Positions 23,584-32,438 of a stretch of 32,438 bases of DNA are shown one piece after another. A model generated the notes under the pieces. The model was not told the origin of the DNA. It saw nothing but the letters and a program-made list of their open reading frames with translations, and searched no databases. The position numbers and the translations under genes are program-made. How positions within the stretch are numbered: position 1 is the first letter of the stretch; each line of letters begins with the position of its first letter. Source of the stretch: a bacterium (lineage in GTDB: Bacteria > UBA9089 > JASEIO01); the NCBI GenBank assembly GCA_030017475.1, contig JASEIO010000002.1, positions 63,303 through 95,740 of the forward strand. Direction: 5' to 3'.

Positions 23584-24972
23584 TTAGGATAGATCCTCAT
23601 GTATTGCTCGAGCTGCCCTTTTCCCAGCACCCATAGCTGAGATAACTGTTGCTGCTCCGGTAACTATATCTCCACCTGCATATATCCCTTTCATGGATGT
23701 CCTTCCAGATTCATCGACTACTATAGTACCTTCTTTAGTCAATTCCAGCTTAGGGGTTTCCTTTAATAATAATGGATTTGGCGATTGTCCAATAGCGATT
23801 ACCATAGTATCGATTGGAAGGATAAATCTTGAATCCGGAATTGGTATTGGTCTACGTCTTCCTGATGCATCAGGTTCTCCTAATTCCATTTCTACACACT
23901 CCACCTTTTCCACTTGGCCTTGAGAATCCCCTATGATTCTAACTGGAAGAGTCAAAATCTGAAATTTTATCCCTTCTTCTTCAGCATGGTGTATCTCCTC
24001 TTCGCGCGCTGGCATCTCTATCCTTGATCTACGGTAAATAATATAGACCTCTTCAGCACCAAGACGTAAAGCACATCGAGCTGAATCCATAGCTACATTT
24101 CCACCACCCACTACTCCTACCCTTTTTCCAATCCGAACTGGTGTATCATATCGAGGAAATTGATAGGCGCACATCAAATTGACCCTGGTTAAGAATTCAT
24201 TTGCGGAGTATACACCATTCAAATTCTCACCCTCAATCCCTAAAAAGAGAGGTAGTCCAGCCCCTGTTCCGATGAATACAGCCTTATATCCTTCCTGAAA
24301 CAGATCATCTATAGTCAACACCTTTCCAATAACCATATTCACTAAGATCTCTACCCCGAGTGACTTTATATATTCAATCTCTATATCCAAGATATGCTTT
24401 GGTAATCTAAACTCTGGGATTCCATACCTTAATACCCCACCCGTAGCATGCAGTGATTCAAAGATATGTACATTATAACCTAATTTGGCAAGATCACCTG
24501 CACAGGTTAAGCCTGCAGGGCCAGAACCAATAACCGCCACCTTTAGTTGTTTGTTTTTGGTTTTTAGTTTTTCTTCCTCTGACCCCTGACCCCTGAATCC
24601 TGATTTCTGTTTCAATTCATAGTCTGCAACAAAGCGTTCAAGCCTTCCAATGGCTACCGGTTCATCTTTCTTGCCTAATACACAAAGTGCTTCGCATTGA
24701 GTCTCTTGTGGACAAACACGACCACAGATGGCTGGTAGGTTATTTTTTTCCTTTATCCTTTTAATAGCCAAATCAAATTCTCCTTGAGCAATATAATCAA
24801 TAAATGTTGGTATATCTATCTCTACAGGACAACCCTCTACACACTTCGGGTGCTTGCATTTTAAGCACCTATTTGCTTCAGCAAGTGCTTGAGTAGGAGT
24901 ATATCCCAAAGCTACTTCCTGGAAATTATGAATCCGCTCGGCCCTATCTTGTTCTGGCATTCGTTGTCTCAT
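23584..24972 (-). CDS. nfnB: NfnB/SudA-type large subunit of NADH-dependent ferredoxin:NADP oxidoreductase
   Basis: Large subunit of an electron-bifurcating flavoenzyme (also called sulfide dehydrogenase SudA; related to the glutamate synthase small subunit). 462 aa: N-terminal domain with eight cysteines for two [4Fe-4S] clusters (Cys36, 39, 44, 48 and Cys83, 87, 93, 97), FAD site VAVIGSGPAGLTCAGDLAK at 145-163, NADPH site VGVVGGGNVAMDSARCALR near 288, and a final GIYAGGDIVTGAATVISAMGAGKRAA. Between the Fe-S and FAD domains, residues 121-144 are encoded by two heptamer arrays. ATG directly follows the nfnA stop; GAGGG upstream. Pairing with nfnA supports NfnAB over glutamate synthase, since no gltB is present. 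Closest alternative: GltD-like subunit. Confidence 0.88.
   Translation of the reverse strand: MRQRMPEQDRAERIHNFQEVALGYTPTQALAEANRCLKCKHPKCVEGCPVEIDIPTFIDYIAQGEFDLAIKRIKEKNNLPAICGRVCPQETQCEALCVLGKKDEPVAIGRLERFVADYELKQKSGFRGQGSEEEKLKTKNKQLKVAVIGSGPAGLTCAGDLAKLGYNVHIFESLHATGGVLRYGIPEFRLPKHILDIEIEYIKSLGVEILVNMVIGKVLTIDDLFQEGYKAVFIGTGAGLPLFLGIEGENLNGVYSANEFLTRVNLMCAYQFPRYDTPVRIGKRVGVVGGGNVAMDSARCALRLGAEEVYIIYRRSRIEMPAREEEIHHAEEEGIKFQILTLPVRIIGDSQGQVEKVECVEMELGEPDASGRRRPIPIPDSRFILPIDTMVIAIGQSPNPLLLKETPKLELTKEGTIVVDESGRTSMKGIYAGGDIVTGAATVISAMGAGKRAARAIHEDLS
24542..24569 (-). repeat. Heptanucleotide repeat (AAC-AAA type) in the nfnB linker
   Basis: On the coding strand four 7-bp units: AACTAAA, AACCAAA, AACAAAC, AACTAAA. 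They encode L-K-T-K-N-K-Q-L-K. A perfect AACTAAA array in this frame would create TAA at the third unit; the third unit is altered to AACAAAC. Confidence 0.75.
24579..24613 (-). repeat. Heptanucleotide repeat (GGGTCAG type) in the nfnB linker
   Basis: Five units on the plus strand: CTGACCC, CTGACCC, CTGAATC, CTGATTT, CTGTTTC, clean at one end and decaying at the other. On the coding strand they give K-Q-K-S-G-F-R-G-Q-G-S. Nine bases separate this array from the AACTAAA-type array. Confidence 0.8.
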
Positions 24973-25803
24973 TTATCCCTCTATCAACACCCTATATCTT
25001 TCTAAAGCTCGCCTCTCTTCTTCCAAAAATCTATTATTCCTACTGATTAGCTCGTTCCAATCAACTTCTGCACCGTCAAAGGTTGGGCCATCAACACAAG
25101 AAAATTTTGTAACACCTGCTACACGTACCCTGCAACATCCACACATACCTGTTCCGTCAACCATAATTGGATTTAAGGAAACCAGGGTATTAACCCCATA
25201 TGGTTTTGTAACCGAAACTACATTCTTCATCATAACTAAGGGGCCAATAGCCACCACTAAATCAGGGGGGTTTTCATTCAATAATCTTTTTAAGGGCGCA
25301 GTAACAAATCCCGCTTCTCCATAAGATCCATCATCGGTAGTGATATAAACCCTTTGGCTTACCTTTTTCATCTCCTCTTCTAAGATCAAAAGTTCCTTTG
25401 TTCTTGCTCCAATGATTGACGTAACCTCATTTCCCTCATCTTTCAGTGCCAGTGCCTTGGGAAAGATTGGGGCTACTCCAATACCTCCTCCAACACAAAC
25501 AACCTTCCCCACTTTTCCTATATCAAATGGATTTCCTAACGGACCTACTACATCTAATAGGCAATCACCTTGTTCCAAACCACCCAATTGCACGGTAGTT
25601 TTTCCTACCTCTTGAAAGATTATTGATATAGTCCCTCTATCCTTATCATAATCATAGATAGTCAAAGGTATCCTTTCTCCTTTTTCATCAATCCGCAAAA
25701 TCACGAATTGCCCAGGGCGAGCCTTTTTTGCTACCATTCGAGCTTCAACTTTAAATAATTTAATAGTTGGCGCCAATTCCTCTTTAACCAAAATCTTATA
25801 CAA
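24973..25803 (-). CDS. nfnA: NfnA/SudB-type small subunit of NADH-dependent ferredoxin:NADP oxidoreductase
   Basis: FAD- and [2Fe-2S]-carrying subunit where NADH is oxidised. 276 aa: FAD-binding barrel (about 1-95; RIPLTIYDYD at 44-53), NAD-binding domain (CVGGGIGVAPIFPKA at 103-117), and the cluster region with Asp216, Cys221, Cys224 and Cys236 followed by VDGP. Spacing Asp-x4-Cys-x2-Cys-x11-Cys is what I recall for the unusual Asp plus three Cys ligation in Thermotoga/Pyrococcus Nfn. Start is TTG at 25803 after a strong GGAGGT. It lies 45 bp below asd, and nfnB follows immediately. A dihydroorotate dehydrogenase electron-transfer subunit (PyrK) is the main alternative, disfavoured by the nfnB neighbour. 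Confidence 0.88.
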   Translation of the reverse strand: MYKILVKEELAPTIKLFKVEARMVAKKARPGQFVILRIDEKGERIPLTIYDYDKDRGTISIIFQEVGKTTVQLGGLEQGDCLLDVVGPLGNPFDIGKVGKVVCVGGGIGVAPIFPKALALKDEGNEVTSIIGARTKELLILEEEMKKVSQRVYITTDDGSYGEAGFVTAPLKRLLNENPPDLVVAIGPLVMMKNVVSVTKPYGVNTLVSLNPIMVDGTGMCGCCRVRVAGVTKFSCVDGPTFDGAEVDWNELISRNNRFLEEERRALERYRVLIEG

Positions 25804-25848
25804 TACAAACCTCCTTTCCTCACCCCAACTTTTTGATAAATCTGACTT

Positions 25849-26865
25849 CTATACCAACCCTTTATCTACCAATTTCTCTGCGATTTGGACTGCATTTAAA
25901 GCTGCCCCTTTTCTCAAATTATCTGAGACAACCCAAAGACTAAGTCCATTTTCCGTAGAGATATCCTCTCTTATGCGTCCCACATAGACCAAATCTTTAT
26001 GGGCTCCATCTAATGGGGTTGGATAGAGTAACTTACTGGGATCATCCACCACTGCAACTCCTTCTTTTTTTGACAGTATCTCTCTTGCCTCCTTCGGATT
26101 TATCTTTCTTTCTAATTCAATATTTACTGATTCTGAATGGGAAATGAATACAGGGACCCTCACACAAGTGGCAGTAATAGAGATGCTATCATCTGCCAAT
26201 ATCTTTTGCGTTTCCCGGACCATCTTCATCTCTTCCTGGGTATAGCCATTAGGTAAAAAATCACCGATCTGGGGAATAAGATTAAAGGCAATTTGATAAG
26301 GGTAGACATCACACACTACCTCTTCTTTATTTAAAACGGCTTCACTTTGTTTTCTTAGTTCTACCATTGCCTTTAACCCAGTTCCAGAAACCGATTGATA
26401 TGTAGTAACAACTACCCTTTTTATTCTCCCTTTTTCATGCAATGGATGTAAAACCAAAACCATTTGAATAGTAGAACAATTAGGATTGGCAATTATTCCT
26501 TTATGGTAAGATAATGATTCAGGATTGATTTCAGGAACAACCAAAGGTGTATCTTTATCCATCCGAAAAGCTGATGAGTTATCAATGACTACAGCTCCCG
26601 CTTTAGCTGCTTTGGGAGCAAATTCCCGGGATACTCCAGCCCCTGCTGAAAATAGAGCTATATCGATATCCTCAAAGCTATCTTTATTAAGTTCAAAGGT
26701 AGTTAGGGTTTCACCCTTAAATTCTAAGGCCTTTCCTTTAGAGCGAGAACTGGCAAAGAGCCTTAATTCATTTAATGGAAAGTTTCTCTCCTCCAATATC
26801 TTCATCATTTCCTGACCAACAGCACCTGTTGCTCCAACCACACAGACATTATACACCTTTATCAC
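25849..26865 (-). CDS. asd: Aspartate-semialdehyde dehydrogenase
   Basis: Reduces aspartyl phosphate (from LysC) to aspartate semialdehyde with NADPH, feeding lysine/diaminopimelate, threonine and methionine. 338 aa. NADP site VVGATGAVGQEMMKILEERNFP at the N-terminus, catalytic Cys in NPNCSTIQMV near 130, TYQSVSGTGLKAMVEL near 155, and HSESVNIELE with the substrate-region His near 245. The chosen GTG at 26865 overlaps leuB by 17 bp; a GTG at 26856 has better spacing from AGGGAAGG and may be the true start. Its place inside a leu cluster links two branches that share aspartate/pyruvate-derived precursors. Confidence 0.95.
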   Translation of the reverse strand: MIKVYNVCVVGATGAVGQEMMKILEERNFPLNELRLFASSRSKGKALEFKGETLTTFELNKDSFEDIDIALFSAGAGVSREFAPKAAKAGAVVIDNSSAFRMDKDTPLVVPEINPESLSYHKGIIANPNCSTIQMVLVLHPLHEKGRIKRVVVTTYQSVSGTGLKAMVELRKQSEAVLNKEEVVCDVYPYQIAFNLIPQIGDFLPNGYTQEEMKMVRETQKILADDSISITATCVRVPVFISHSESVNIELERKINPKEAREILSKKEGVAVVDDPSKLLYPTPLDGAHKDLVYVGRIREDISTENGLSLWVVSDNLRKGAALNAVQIAEKLVDKGLV

Positions 26866-27919
26866 CTTCCCTTATAAATTTAACTATTAGATCTCCAACC
26901 TCCTTGGTGCCTATCCCCATTCTACCAGCTCCCATATCTTTAATATAGCCATTGGATAGAAGACGTATAATGGCATTTTCAATCAAGATAGCCCCCTCTT
27001 TCTCTCCTAAGTTTTTTAGCATTAACTGCAAGGCAGAGATCGCCGCTAAAGGATTGATCTCATTCTTATCAGCATATTTTGGTGCACTCCCATGAATTGG
27101 TTCAAACATAGATACACCTTCTGGATTAATGTTTGCTCCAGCTGCTATCCCCATTCCACCTTGAATCATAGCTCCAAGATCAGTTATAATATCTCCAAAC
27201 ATATTGCAGGTCGTAATGACACTGAACCACTCTGGATTCTTTATCATCCACATGCAAATTGCATCAACATAAGCATGATCCTTTTCAATATCAGGATATT
27301 CAGCTCCAACTTCCTGAAATACACGCTGCCAAAGGTCGTGTCCATAGGTCAAGACATTTGATTTATCACATAGGGTAACCTTCTTTCGTGCTTCATCTCG
27401 GGCAAGCTGGAAGGCATATCGGATACATCGCTCTGTAGCTTTTCGTGTATAGACTGCTTCCTGAATTGCCACTTCATCTGGAGTACCCTTCCGCAGGAAA
27501 CCACCAATCCCTGTATAGAGACCCTCTGTATTCTCCCTCACAACAACAAAGTCGATATCCTCTGGTCTCTTATCCTTAATCGGGGTATATACCCCAGGAT
27601 ATAACTTAACAGGCCGAAGATTTATATATTGATCAAGTCCAAATCGGATTTTTAAAAGTAGCCCCTGCTCTAAGATTCCGGGTTTCACCTTTGGATGTCC
27701 CACTGCACCAAGATAGATCGAAGACATATCCCGCAATTCATCTAAGACTGAATCAGGTAAAACCTCTCCAGTGGCAAGAAATCTTTCTCCCGAAAAATCA
27801 TAATGGACGAGCTCATATGTAAATCCTCTGACCTCTGCTACCGCTTTTAAGACCTTCAGCCCTTCTCTTATAACCTCTGGTCCAACCCCATCACCAGGGA
27901 TCACTGCAATCCTATACAT
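26849..27919 (-). CDS. leuB: 3-isopropylmalate dehydrogenase
   Basis: Oxidative decarboxylation of 3-isopropylmalate to 2-ketoisocaproate with NAD. 356 aa. Nucleotide/substrate motifs: [14 protein letters not shown] at 7-20, an [14 protein letters not shown] region near 101, [15 protein letters not shown] near 126, [13 protein letters not shown] near 185, [28 protein letters not shown] near 240-267 (signature Asp residues), and [18 protein letters not shown] near 272. It overlaps the leuD 3' end by 8 bp. The wider isocitrate/isopropylmalate/tartrate family includes homoisocitrate dehydrogenase, but the leuACD neighbours settle LeuB. Confidence 0.95.
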   Translation of the reverse strand: MYRIAVIPGDGVGPEVIREGLKVLKAVAEVRGFTYELVHYDFSGERFLATGEVLPDSVLDELRDMSSIYLGAVGHPKVKPGILEQGLLLKIRFGLDQYINLRPVKLYPGVYTPIKDKRPEDIDFVVVRENTEGLYTGIGGFLRKGTPDEVAIQEAVYTRKATERCIRYAFQLARDEARKKVTLCDKSNVLTYGHDLWQRVFQEVGAEYPDIEKDHAYVDAICMWMIKNPEWFSVITTCNMFGDIITDLGAMIQGGMGIAAGANINPEGVSMFEPIHGSAPKYADKNEINPLAAISALQLMLKNLGEKEGAILIENAIIRLLSNGYIKDMGAGRMGIGTKEVGDLIVKFIREGDKGV

Positions 27920-28412
27920 CCTCTCTCCTCACCTTTTCCTTTACATACTCCATAAGTCCACCGGCATCTATTATCTTCTGCATAAAGGTTGGAAAAGGAA
28001 TGGTATTATAAATCCTGTCCAATCTTGCATTTCTTATAGTGCCTTTCTCTATATCGATCTCTAACCAGTCACCCTCTTTGGTTTCCTCTGCAGCCCCAGG
28101 GGATTCAAGGATTGGTAATCCAATGTTTATGGCATTTCTATAAAATATCCTGGCAAAGGAACAAGCAACAACACAGGAAATTCCTAATGTCTTTATTGCT
28201 AAGGGGGCATGTTCCCTACTTGATCCACAACCAAAGTTCTTCATTGCTACTATAATGTCGCCTTTCTTTACCTTTTTGGGAAACTCTGGATCTATCCCCT
28301 CCATACAATGTTTAGCCAAGTCACTGGGCGAAATTGTATCTAAATAGATTGCAGGTATTATCTCATCCGTATTGACATTATCTCCAAATTTCAAGACCCG
28401 CCCTTTAAACAT
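27912..28412 (-). CDS. leuD: 3-isopropylmalate dehydratase small subunit
   Basis: Small swivel-domain subunit that forms isopropylmalate isomerase with LeuC. 166 aa, the short class typical of LeuD2/HACN-like enzymes. Visible: [17 protein letters not shown] near 8-24, the conserved [19 protein letters not shown] loop near 58-76, and [19 protein letters not shown] near 84-102. Begins inside the last codons of leuC (8-bp overlap) and overlaps leuB by 8 bp, indicating coupled translation. Confidence 0.95.
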   Translation of the reverse strand: MFKGRVLKFGDNVNTDEIIPAIYLDTISPSDLAKHCMEGIDPEFPKKVKKGDIIVAMKNFGCGSSREHAPLAIKTLGISCVVACSFARIFYRNAINIGLPILESPGAAEETKEGDWLEIDIEKGTIRNARLDRIYNTIPFPTFMQKIIDAGGLMEYVKEKVRREDV

Positions 28413-29664
28413 TTTTCAATACCTCCTCTGGATGGGCAATTCGACCCAAAACAGCAGAGGCTGCTACAACCGATGGATTGGCTAAGTAAACCTCTGAATC
28501 CTTGTCTCCCATTCTTCCCTGGAAATTACGATTTGTAGTAGAGATACACCTCTCTCCTTTGGCCAAAATTCCCATATATCCGCCAAGACAGGGTCCACAG
28601 GTTGGAGTACTAACAACTGCCTCTGCCTCTATAAATATATCAATCAACCCTTCATCAAGTGCCTGCTTAAAAACCCCCTGGGTTGCCGGAATAATAATTA
28701 GCCTTACCTCAGAGTGGACCTTGTTTCCTTTCAATATCTTGGAGGCTTCTCTTAAGTCCTCTATCCTTCCATTAGTACAAGAACCGATCACTGCTTGATC
28801 GATCTTAATATCACCTATTTCGCTTATTGGCTTAGTATTTGAGGGTAGATGTGGAAATGCCACCTGTGGTTCTATCTCACTGCAATCATACTCCCTGTAG
28901 ATGTCATCTAAATCACTCTTAAACACCATATATGGACGATTGGTGCGTTTCTTAATATACCGGATAGTCACATCATCTGGTTCTATAATCCCTGCCTTTG
29001 CCCCTGCCTCAATAGCCATATTACATATAGTAAACCGAGAGGCCATCCCAAGACGAGAAATTACCTCTCCACTAAACTCCATTACCTTATACAGTGCCCC
29101 ATCTACCCCTATATCGCCTATTGTGTGCAAAATAAGATCCTTTCCACTTACCCAAGGTCTAAGCTTACCATTATATACAAACCTAATGGTCTCGGGTACC
29201 TTAAACCAACACCTCCCTGTAGCCATCACTGCGGCTAAATCTGTTGAGCCAACACCTGTTGAAAATGCACCTAATGCACCATAGGTGCAGGTGTGTGAAT
29301 CAGCACCAATTATCAAATCCCCTGGCAAAACAAGACCCATCTCAGGAAGAAGGGCGTGTTCTATTCCCATTCTCCCTACCTCAAAGTAATACCTTAATCT
29401 ATATCTCTTAGCGAATTCTCGTAAGATTTTACACTGTTCCGAAGATTTGATATCTTTCGCAGGGGCAAAATGCGAAGGAACCAAGACCACTCTTTCTTCG
29501 TCAAAAACACGGCCTACCCTTAAGCGTTCAAATTCTTCTATTGCCAAAGGTGCTGTAATATCATTTCCCAGGCAAAGAGAGACACGAGTCTCCACAAACT
29601 CTCCAGCTTTTACTTCCCTTCCCACATGATGGGAAAATATCTTCTCCGCAATACCTTTTCCCAT
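28405..29664 (-). CDS. leuC: 3-isopropylmalate dehydratase large subunit
   Basis: Aconitase-family [4Fe-4S] enzyme that isomerises 2- to 3-isopropylmalate. 419 aa, the short archaeal/deep-branching bacterial class rather than the 465-aa enterobacterial form. Landmarks: EIFSHHVGR-like opening (here [15 protein letters not shown]), [30 protein letters not shown] region near 115-144, cluster cysteines in [15 protein letters not shown] near 293 and in [13 protein letters not shown] near 352, and a final NRNFQGRMG. Starts 3 bp after leuA. Homoaconitase is a possible alternative for this subfamily, made unlikely by leuA/leuB. Confidence 0.94.
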   Translation of the reverse strand: MGKGIAEKIFSHHVGREVKAGEFVETRVSLCLGNDITAPLAIEEFERLRVGRVFDEERVVLVPSHFAPAKDIKSSEQCKILREFAKRYRLRYYFEVGRMGIEHALLPEMGLVLPGDLIIGADSHTCTYGALGAFSTGVGSTDLAAVMATGRCWFKVPETIRFVYNGKLRPWVSGKDLILHTIGDIGVDGALYKVMEFSGEVISRLGMASRFTICNMAIEAGAKAGIIEPDDVTIRYIKKRTNRPYMVFKSDLDDIYREYDCSEIEPQVAFPHLPSNTKPISEIGDIKIDQAVIGSCTNGRIEDLREASKILKGNKVHSEVRLIIIPATQGVFKQALDEGLIDIFIEAEAVVSTPTCGPCLGGYMGILAKGERCISTTNRNFQGRMGDKDSEVYLANPSVVAASAVLGRIAHPEEVLKNV

Positions 29665-29667
29665 TAC

Positions 29668-31185
29668 TTACTTTCCTATTCCTTTATATACCAATCGATT
29701 TATTGCATTTAGATAGGCATTGGCACTCGCCTCGATAACATCGGTTGATGTCCCTCTGCCACTTACTATTTTATCCCCATGTCTAATCTTCACCAGAACC
29801 TCTCCTAAGGCATCCTTGTCACGCGTAACTGCCTTTAATGAATAATCCAATAATTCTATATTATAACCCGTTATCCTATCAATAGCCTTATAGATGGCAT
29901 CCACTGGTCCATTCCCAGTAGCGGCTTCCTGGAAAATCCTTTTTTCTTTCTTTATTCTAATAGTAGCAGTAGGAATAGCTTGAGTACCTGTTGAAACATG
30001 GAGGTAATCTAAATGAAATGCCTCTGGAATGGTATAGATCTCATCCTCAACAATCGCTTCCAGGTCCTCATCAAATATCTCCTTTTTTTTATCTGCCAAC
30101 TTTTTAAATCTACGGAATGCCTTATTTAATTGGTTATCATCCAATTCATAACCCAATTCAATTAAATGGGAGTGCAAGGCATGACGACCAGAATGTTTAC
30201 CAAGGACTAACCTTCTTGATTTTAATCCAATGGTTTCTGGTCTTATTATCTCATAGGTAGTCGATTCCTTCAAGATGCCATTTTGATGAATACCTGATTC
30301 ATGGGAAAATGCATTTTCTCCCACAATTGCCTTATTAGGCTGAACTGGTATCCCAGTTAATGTGCTAACCAATCTACTTGTTTTGTATATCTCATCCAAT
30401 TTAATCCCGGTATTTAACCCAAAATAGTTCCCTCTTGTATACAATGCCATAACCACCTCTTCTAAGGAGGTATTTCCAGCTCGTTCCCCAAGGCCATTTA
30501 TAGTACACTCAATCTGGCGCGCCCCATTTAAGACTGCGGAAAGGCTATTTGACGTAGCTAACCCCAAATCATTATGGCAATGGACTGAGACTACTGCCTT
30601 ATTAATATTTGGCACGTTTTCTATGATATTCCTAATTAAATCTCCAAATTCCAAAGGAGTAGTGTAGCCAACTGTATCAGGAATGTTAATAGTGGTTGCT
30701 CCGGCTTCAATACATGCCTCTATAATCTGATATAGAAAGTGAGGATCTGCTCGAGCTGCATCCATTGGAGAAAACTCCACATCCGACACATACTGTTTAG
30801 CATAGGAAACCATATCTTGGGCAATCTCCAAAACCTCTTCCCTTGACTTTTGAAGTTGATATCCTATCTGAACATCTGATGAAGGTATGAAGGTATGGAT
30901 ACGGGGTTTCTCTGCATATTTTATAGCCTGGTAGCATCTATCAATATCCACTTTCTTGGCTCGAGCCAATCCACAAATGATAGGTCCTCCTTTTATCTCT
31001 TTCGCAATAAGACGAACTGCCTTGAAATCATCCGAAGATGTAATAGGGAAACCAGCTTCAATGATATCTACCCCTAAGCGTGCTAACTGCTTTGCAATCT
31101 CAAGCTTCTCTTCTATATTAAGGGATGCACCAGGTGACTGTTCTCCATCCCGTAACGTTGTATCAAAGATATAAATCCTTTCCAT
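29668..31185 (-). CDS. leuA: 2-isopropylmalate synthase
   Basis: Condenses acetyl-CoA with 2-oxoisovalerate, the committed step of leucine synthesis. 505 aa from ATG 31185, which follows GGGGTG; an in-frame TTG 12 bp upstream is less likely. DRE-TIM barrel with [16 protein letters not shown] near 6-21, [20 protein letters not shown] near 200-220 (metal-binding HxH), [19 protein letters not shown] near 233-251, the [14 protein letters not shown] subdomain near 290-303, and a C-terminal LeuA dimer domain (about 365-500) that usually binds leucine for feedback inhibition. First of the leu genes; 18 bp downstream of lpxD. Confidence 0.96.
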   Translation of the reverse strand: MERIYIFDTTLRDGEQSPGASLNIEEKLEIAKQLARLGVDIIEAGFPITSSDDFKAVRLIAKEIKGGPIICGLARAKKVDIDRCYQAIKYAEKPRIHTFIPSSDVQIGYQLQKSREEVLEIAQDMVSYAKQYVSDVEFSPMDAARADPHFLYQIIEACIEAGATTINIPDTVGYTTPLEFGDLIRNIIENVPNINKAVVSVHCHNDLGLATSNSLSAVLNGARQIECTINGLGERAGNTSLEEVVMALYTRGNYFGLNTGIKLDEIYKTSRLVSTLTGIPVQPNKAIVGENAFSHESGIHQNGILKESTTYEIIRPETIGLKSRRLVLGKHSGRHALHSHLIELGYELDDNQLNKAFRRFKKLADKKKEIFDEDLEAIVEDEIYTIPEAFHLDYLHVSTGTQAIPTATIRIKKEKRIFQEAATGNGPVDAIYKAIDRITGYNIELLDYSLKAVTRDKDALGEVLVKIRHGDKIVSGRGTSTDVIEASANAYLNAINRLVYKGIGK

Positions 31186-31203
31186 CTTACACCCCAAATA
31201 CTA

Positions 31204-32238
31204 TCATAACTTGTTTCCAACTTCCCCTTTTTTCTTCAATCTCTCTATTTCCTTTTCCAGACTCCTCACTTTTTCAAACAAGCGAGGAAGCCGAGAAATA
31301 CTTGCTTTTATCTTTCTTTCTTCCTGTAGTGGTTTAGCTGGAAAACCAGCCACCCTAACATTCCTTTCTATATTTTTTGTAATCCCTGCCTTTGCTGCTA
31401 CTATCACATTCTCTCCAACAGTTAAGTGGTCAGCTACTCCGGATTGACCTCCAAATATAACCCCATTTTCTATTCTGACTGAGCCTGAAATTCCAACCTG
31501 ACCTGTAAGTATACAATTTTCCCCTATCTTAACATTATGGGCAATTTGAACTAGATTATCGATCTTTGTTCCCTTTCCAATCGTTGTCCATCCAGTTGTT
31601 GCACGATCAATACAGACATTTGCACCAATCTCAACCGAATCTTCAATCCGTACGCTTCCAATCTGTGGAATCTTATGATGGGTTTTATCTATTTCAACAT
31701 ATCCAAATCCATCTGAGCCGATAACTGATCCAGAGTGAATAATTACACGTTTACCAATCTTTACCCTGTCCATTAAGGATACTTGAGGATAGATAATGGA
31801 ATCATCCCCAATCTCTACCTCCGATCCAATATAAACTAATGGATAAATAACTACATTATCTCCAATATGCACGTCTTTCCCTATTACTACATGAGCACCT
31901 ATCGTAACCTCTTTACCAAAGGTTACACCTTCACCTAAAATGGATGTGGGGTGGATTCCTGAAGGTATCTTAGATAGTGGTTTAAAGATTTCTAATACCT
32001 TTGCAAATGCCAACCGAGGATTTGCAACTCTAATAATAGGCTTCTTCCATTTATCTATATCTTTTGGAACAATTATGCAAGATGCTTGAGTCTCAATTAA
32101 GTTCTTTCTATCAGTTACAAAGGTTATATCTTCAGATTTAGCATCTTCTATAGATGCTGCATTACCTATTTGAATATCTTTATCTCCAATCAACTCTCCT
32201 TCCAAAATCTTTGCTATTTCTCCTAAGTCCTTAATCAT
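31204..32238 (-). CDS. lpxD: UDP-3-O-acylglucosamine N-acyltransferase
   Basis: Adds the N-linked 3-hydroxyacyl chain in lipid A synthesis, so the cell should make lipopolysaccharide or a related outer-membrane lipid. 344 aa: N-terminal uridine-binding domain (1-95; [13 protein letters not shown]), then a left-handed parallel beta-helix of IGxxV-type hexapeptides (about 100-300), catalytic His234 in [37 protein letters not shown] near 270-293, and a C-terminal coiled helix (about 310-344). It lies 6 bp after the OmpH-like gene, a common pairing. The downstream leu genes start 18 bp after its stop and are probably co-transcribed. Confidence 0.96.
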   Translation of the reverse strand: MIKDLGEIAKILEGELIGDKDIQIGNAASIEDAKSEDITFVTDRKNLIETQASCIIVPKDIDKWKKPIIRVANPRLAFAKVLEIFKPLSKIPSGIHPTSILGEGVTFGKEVTIGAHVVIGKDVHIGDNVVIYPLVYIGSEVEIGDDSIIYPQVSLMDRVKIGKRVIIHSGSVIGSDGFGYVEIDKTHHKIPQIGSVRIEDSVEIGANVCIDRATTGWTTIGKGTKIDNLVQIAHNVKIGENCILTGQVGISGSVRIENGVIFGGQSGVADHLTVGENVIVAAKAGITKNIERNVRVAGFPAKPLQEERKIKASISRLPRLFEKVRSLEKEIERLKKKGEVGNKL

Positions 32239-32244
32239 CTCTCT

Positions 32245-32438
32245 TTACTCCTCTTTTTTCCCTTCATCTCTCACTTTCCCCTTTTCTTCACTTTTTACCT
32301 CTTTTTTTAATTCTTCAATTACCTGTGAAGTTAAATCTAAATCTCCTCCTCCATATAACACACTGCCTTTCTCTAAGACTATATCTATTCTACATTTTTT
32401 TGCTATTCTCCCTACTACTTCATAAATCTTCTCGGTTA
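32245..32438 (-). CDS. OmpH/Skp-family periplasmic chaperone, C-terminal part only
   Basis: The reading frame enters from the right edge of the window and ends at TAA 32245-32247. The 64 visible residues include EVVGRIAKKCRIDIVLEKGS and VLYGGGDLDLTSQVIEEL, the C-terminal signature of Skp/OmpH proteins, which hold unfolded outer-membrane proteins in the periplasm. It ends in an unusually Lys/Glu-rich tail of about 20 residues. The position just before lpxD matches the common ompH-lpxD order. The N-terminal signal peptide and tentacle helices lie outside the window. Confidence 0.85.
   Translation of the reverse strand, partial: TEKIYEVVGRIAKKCRIDIVLEKGSVLYGGGDLDLTSQVIEELKKEVKSEEKGKVRDEGKKEE

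Noticed and set aside
28901-29284. 127-codon plus-strand frame within leuC
   Set aside because: Antisense of the conserved LeuC core.

Overview
The window reads as chromosomal housekeeping DNA of a diderm (Gram-negative type) bacterium: it carries lpxD and the end of an OmpH/Skp-type chaperone gene (outer membrane biogenesis), secDF/yajC, rodA, comEC and rho. The DNA is AT-rich. Intergenic gaps are short, the genes lie in long co-directional blocks, and the three tRNA genes lack an encoded CCA. Together with archaeal-type ApgM, a bshC gene and short LeuC/LeuD subunits, this suits a little-studied or uncultivated lineage. I cannot name the phylum from sequence alone. I see no phage, insertion sequence, CRISPR array or defence island.

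Layout. Positions 1-23543 are all on the plus strand: apgM (glycolysis), lysC (aspartate kinase), yajC, then a secreted TPR protein and a membrane-anchored coiled-coil/HTH protein set between yajC and secD-secF. Next come an RSH (p)ppGpp enzyme, tRNA-Arg(CCT), bshC, a badly decayed bshA, tRNA-Val(CAC), a zinc-ribbon coiled-coil protein with an RNase HI, tRNA-Leu(CAG), comEC, tsaD, rodA, argS, a CBS-PAS-HTH regulator, rho, a LysM/M23 peptidase, rpmE and a membrane TPR protein. Positions 23584-32438 are all on the minus strand and read leftward as ompH(partial)-lpxD-leuA-leuC-leuD-leuB-asd-nfnA-nfnB, with overlapping or nearly touching genes. The two blocks converge at about 23544-23583.

Metabolically, lysC and asd supply aspartate semialdehyde, leuACDB make the leucine precursor 2-ketoisocaproate, and NfnAB (electron-bifurcating NADH-dependent ferredoxin:NADP oxidoreductase) would balance NADPH and ferredoxin in an anaerobe-like metabolism. 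SecDF/YajC, OmpH, LpxD, RodA and the M23 peptidase form an envelope-building set.

The most unusual signals are not genes. (1) There are four tandem arrays of 7-bp units inside three protein-coding genes. One of them encodes the whole hydrophobic core of a signal peptide, and two adjacent ones form the interdomain linker of NfnB. Because 7 and 3 are coprime, such an array reads as the same cyclic heptapeptide in every frame. (2) Four small hairpins have a constant CGAAG core but different, self-complementary arms; two of them contribute to or supply the stop codon of the gene before them. (3) A bshA pseudogene has several apparent in-frame deletions plus a frameshift and lies beside an intact bshC. 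(4) The RSH enzyme has a charge-reversed residue in its hydrolase motif.
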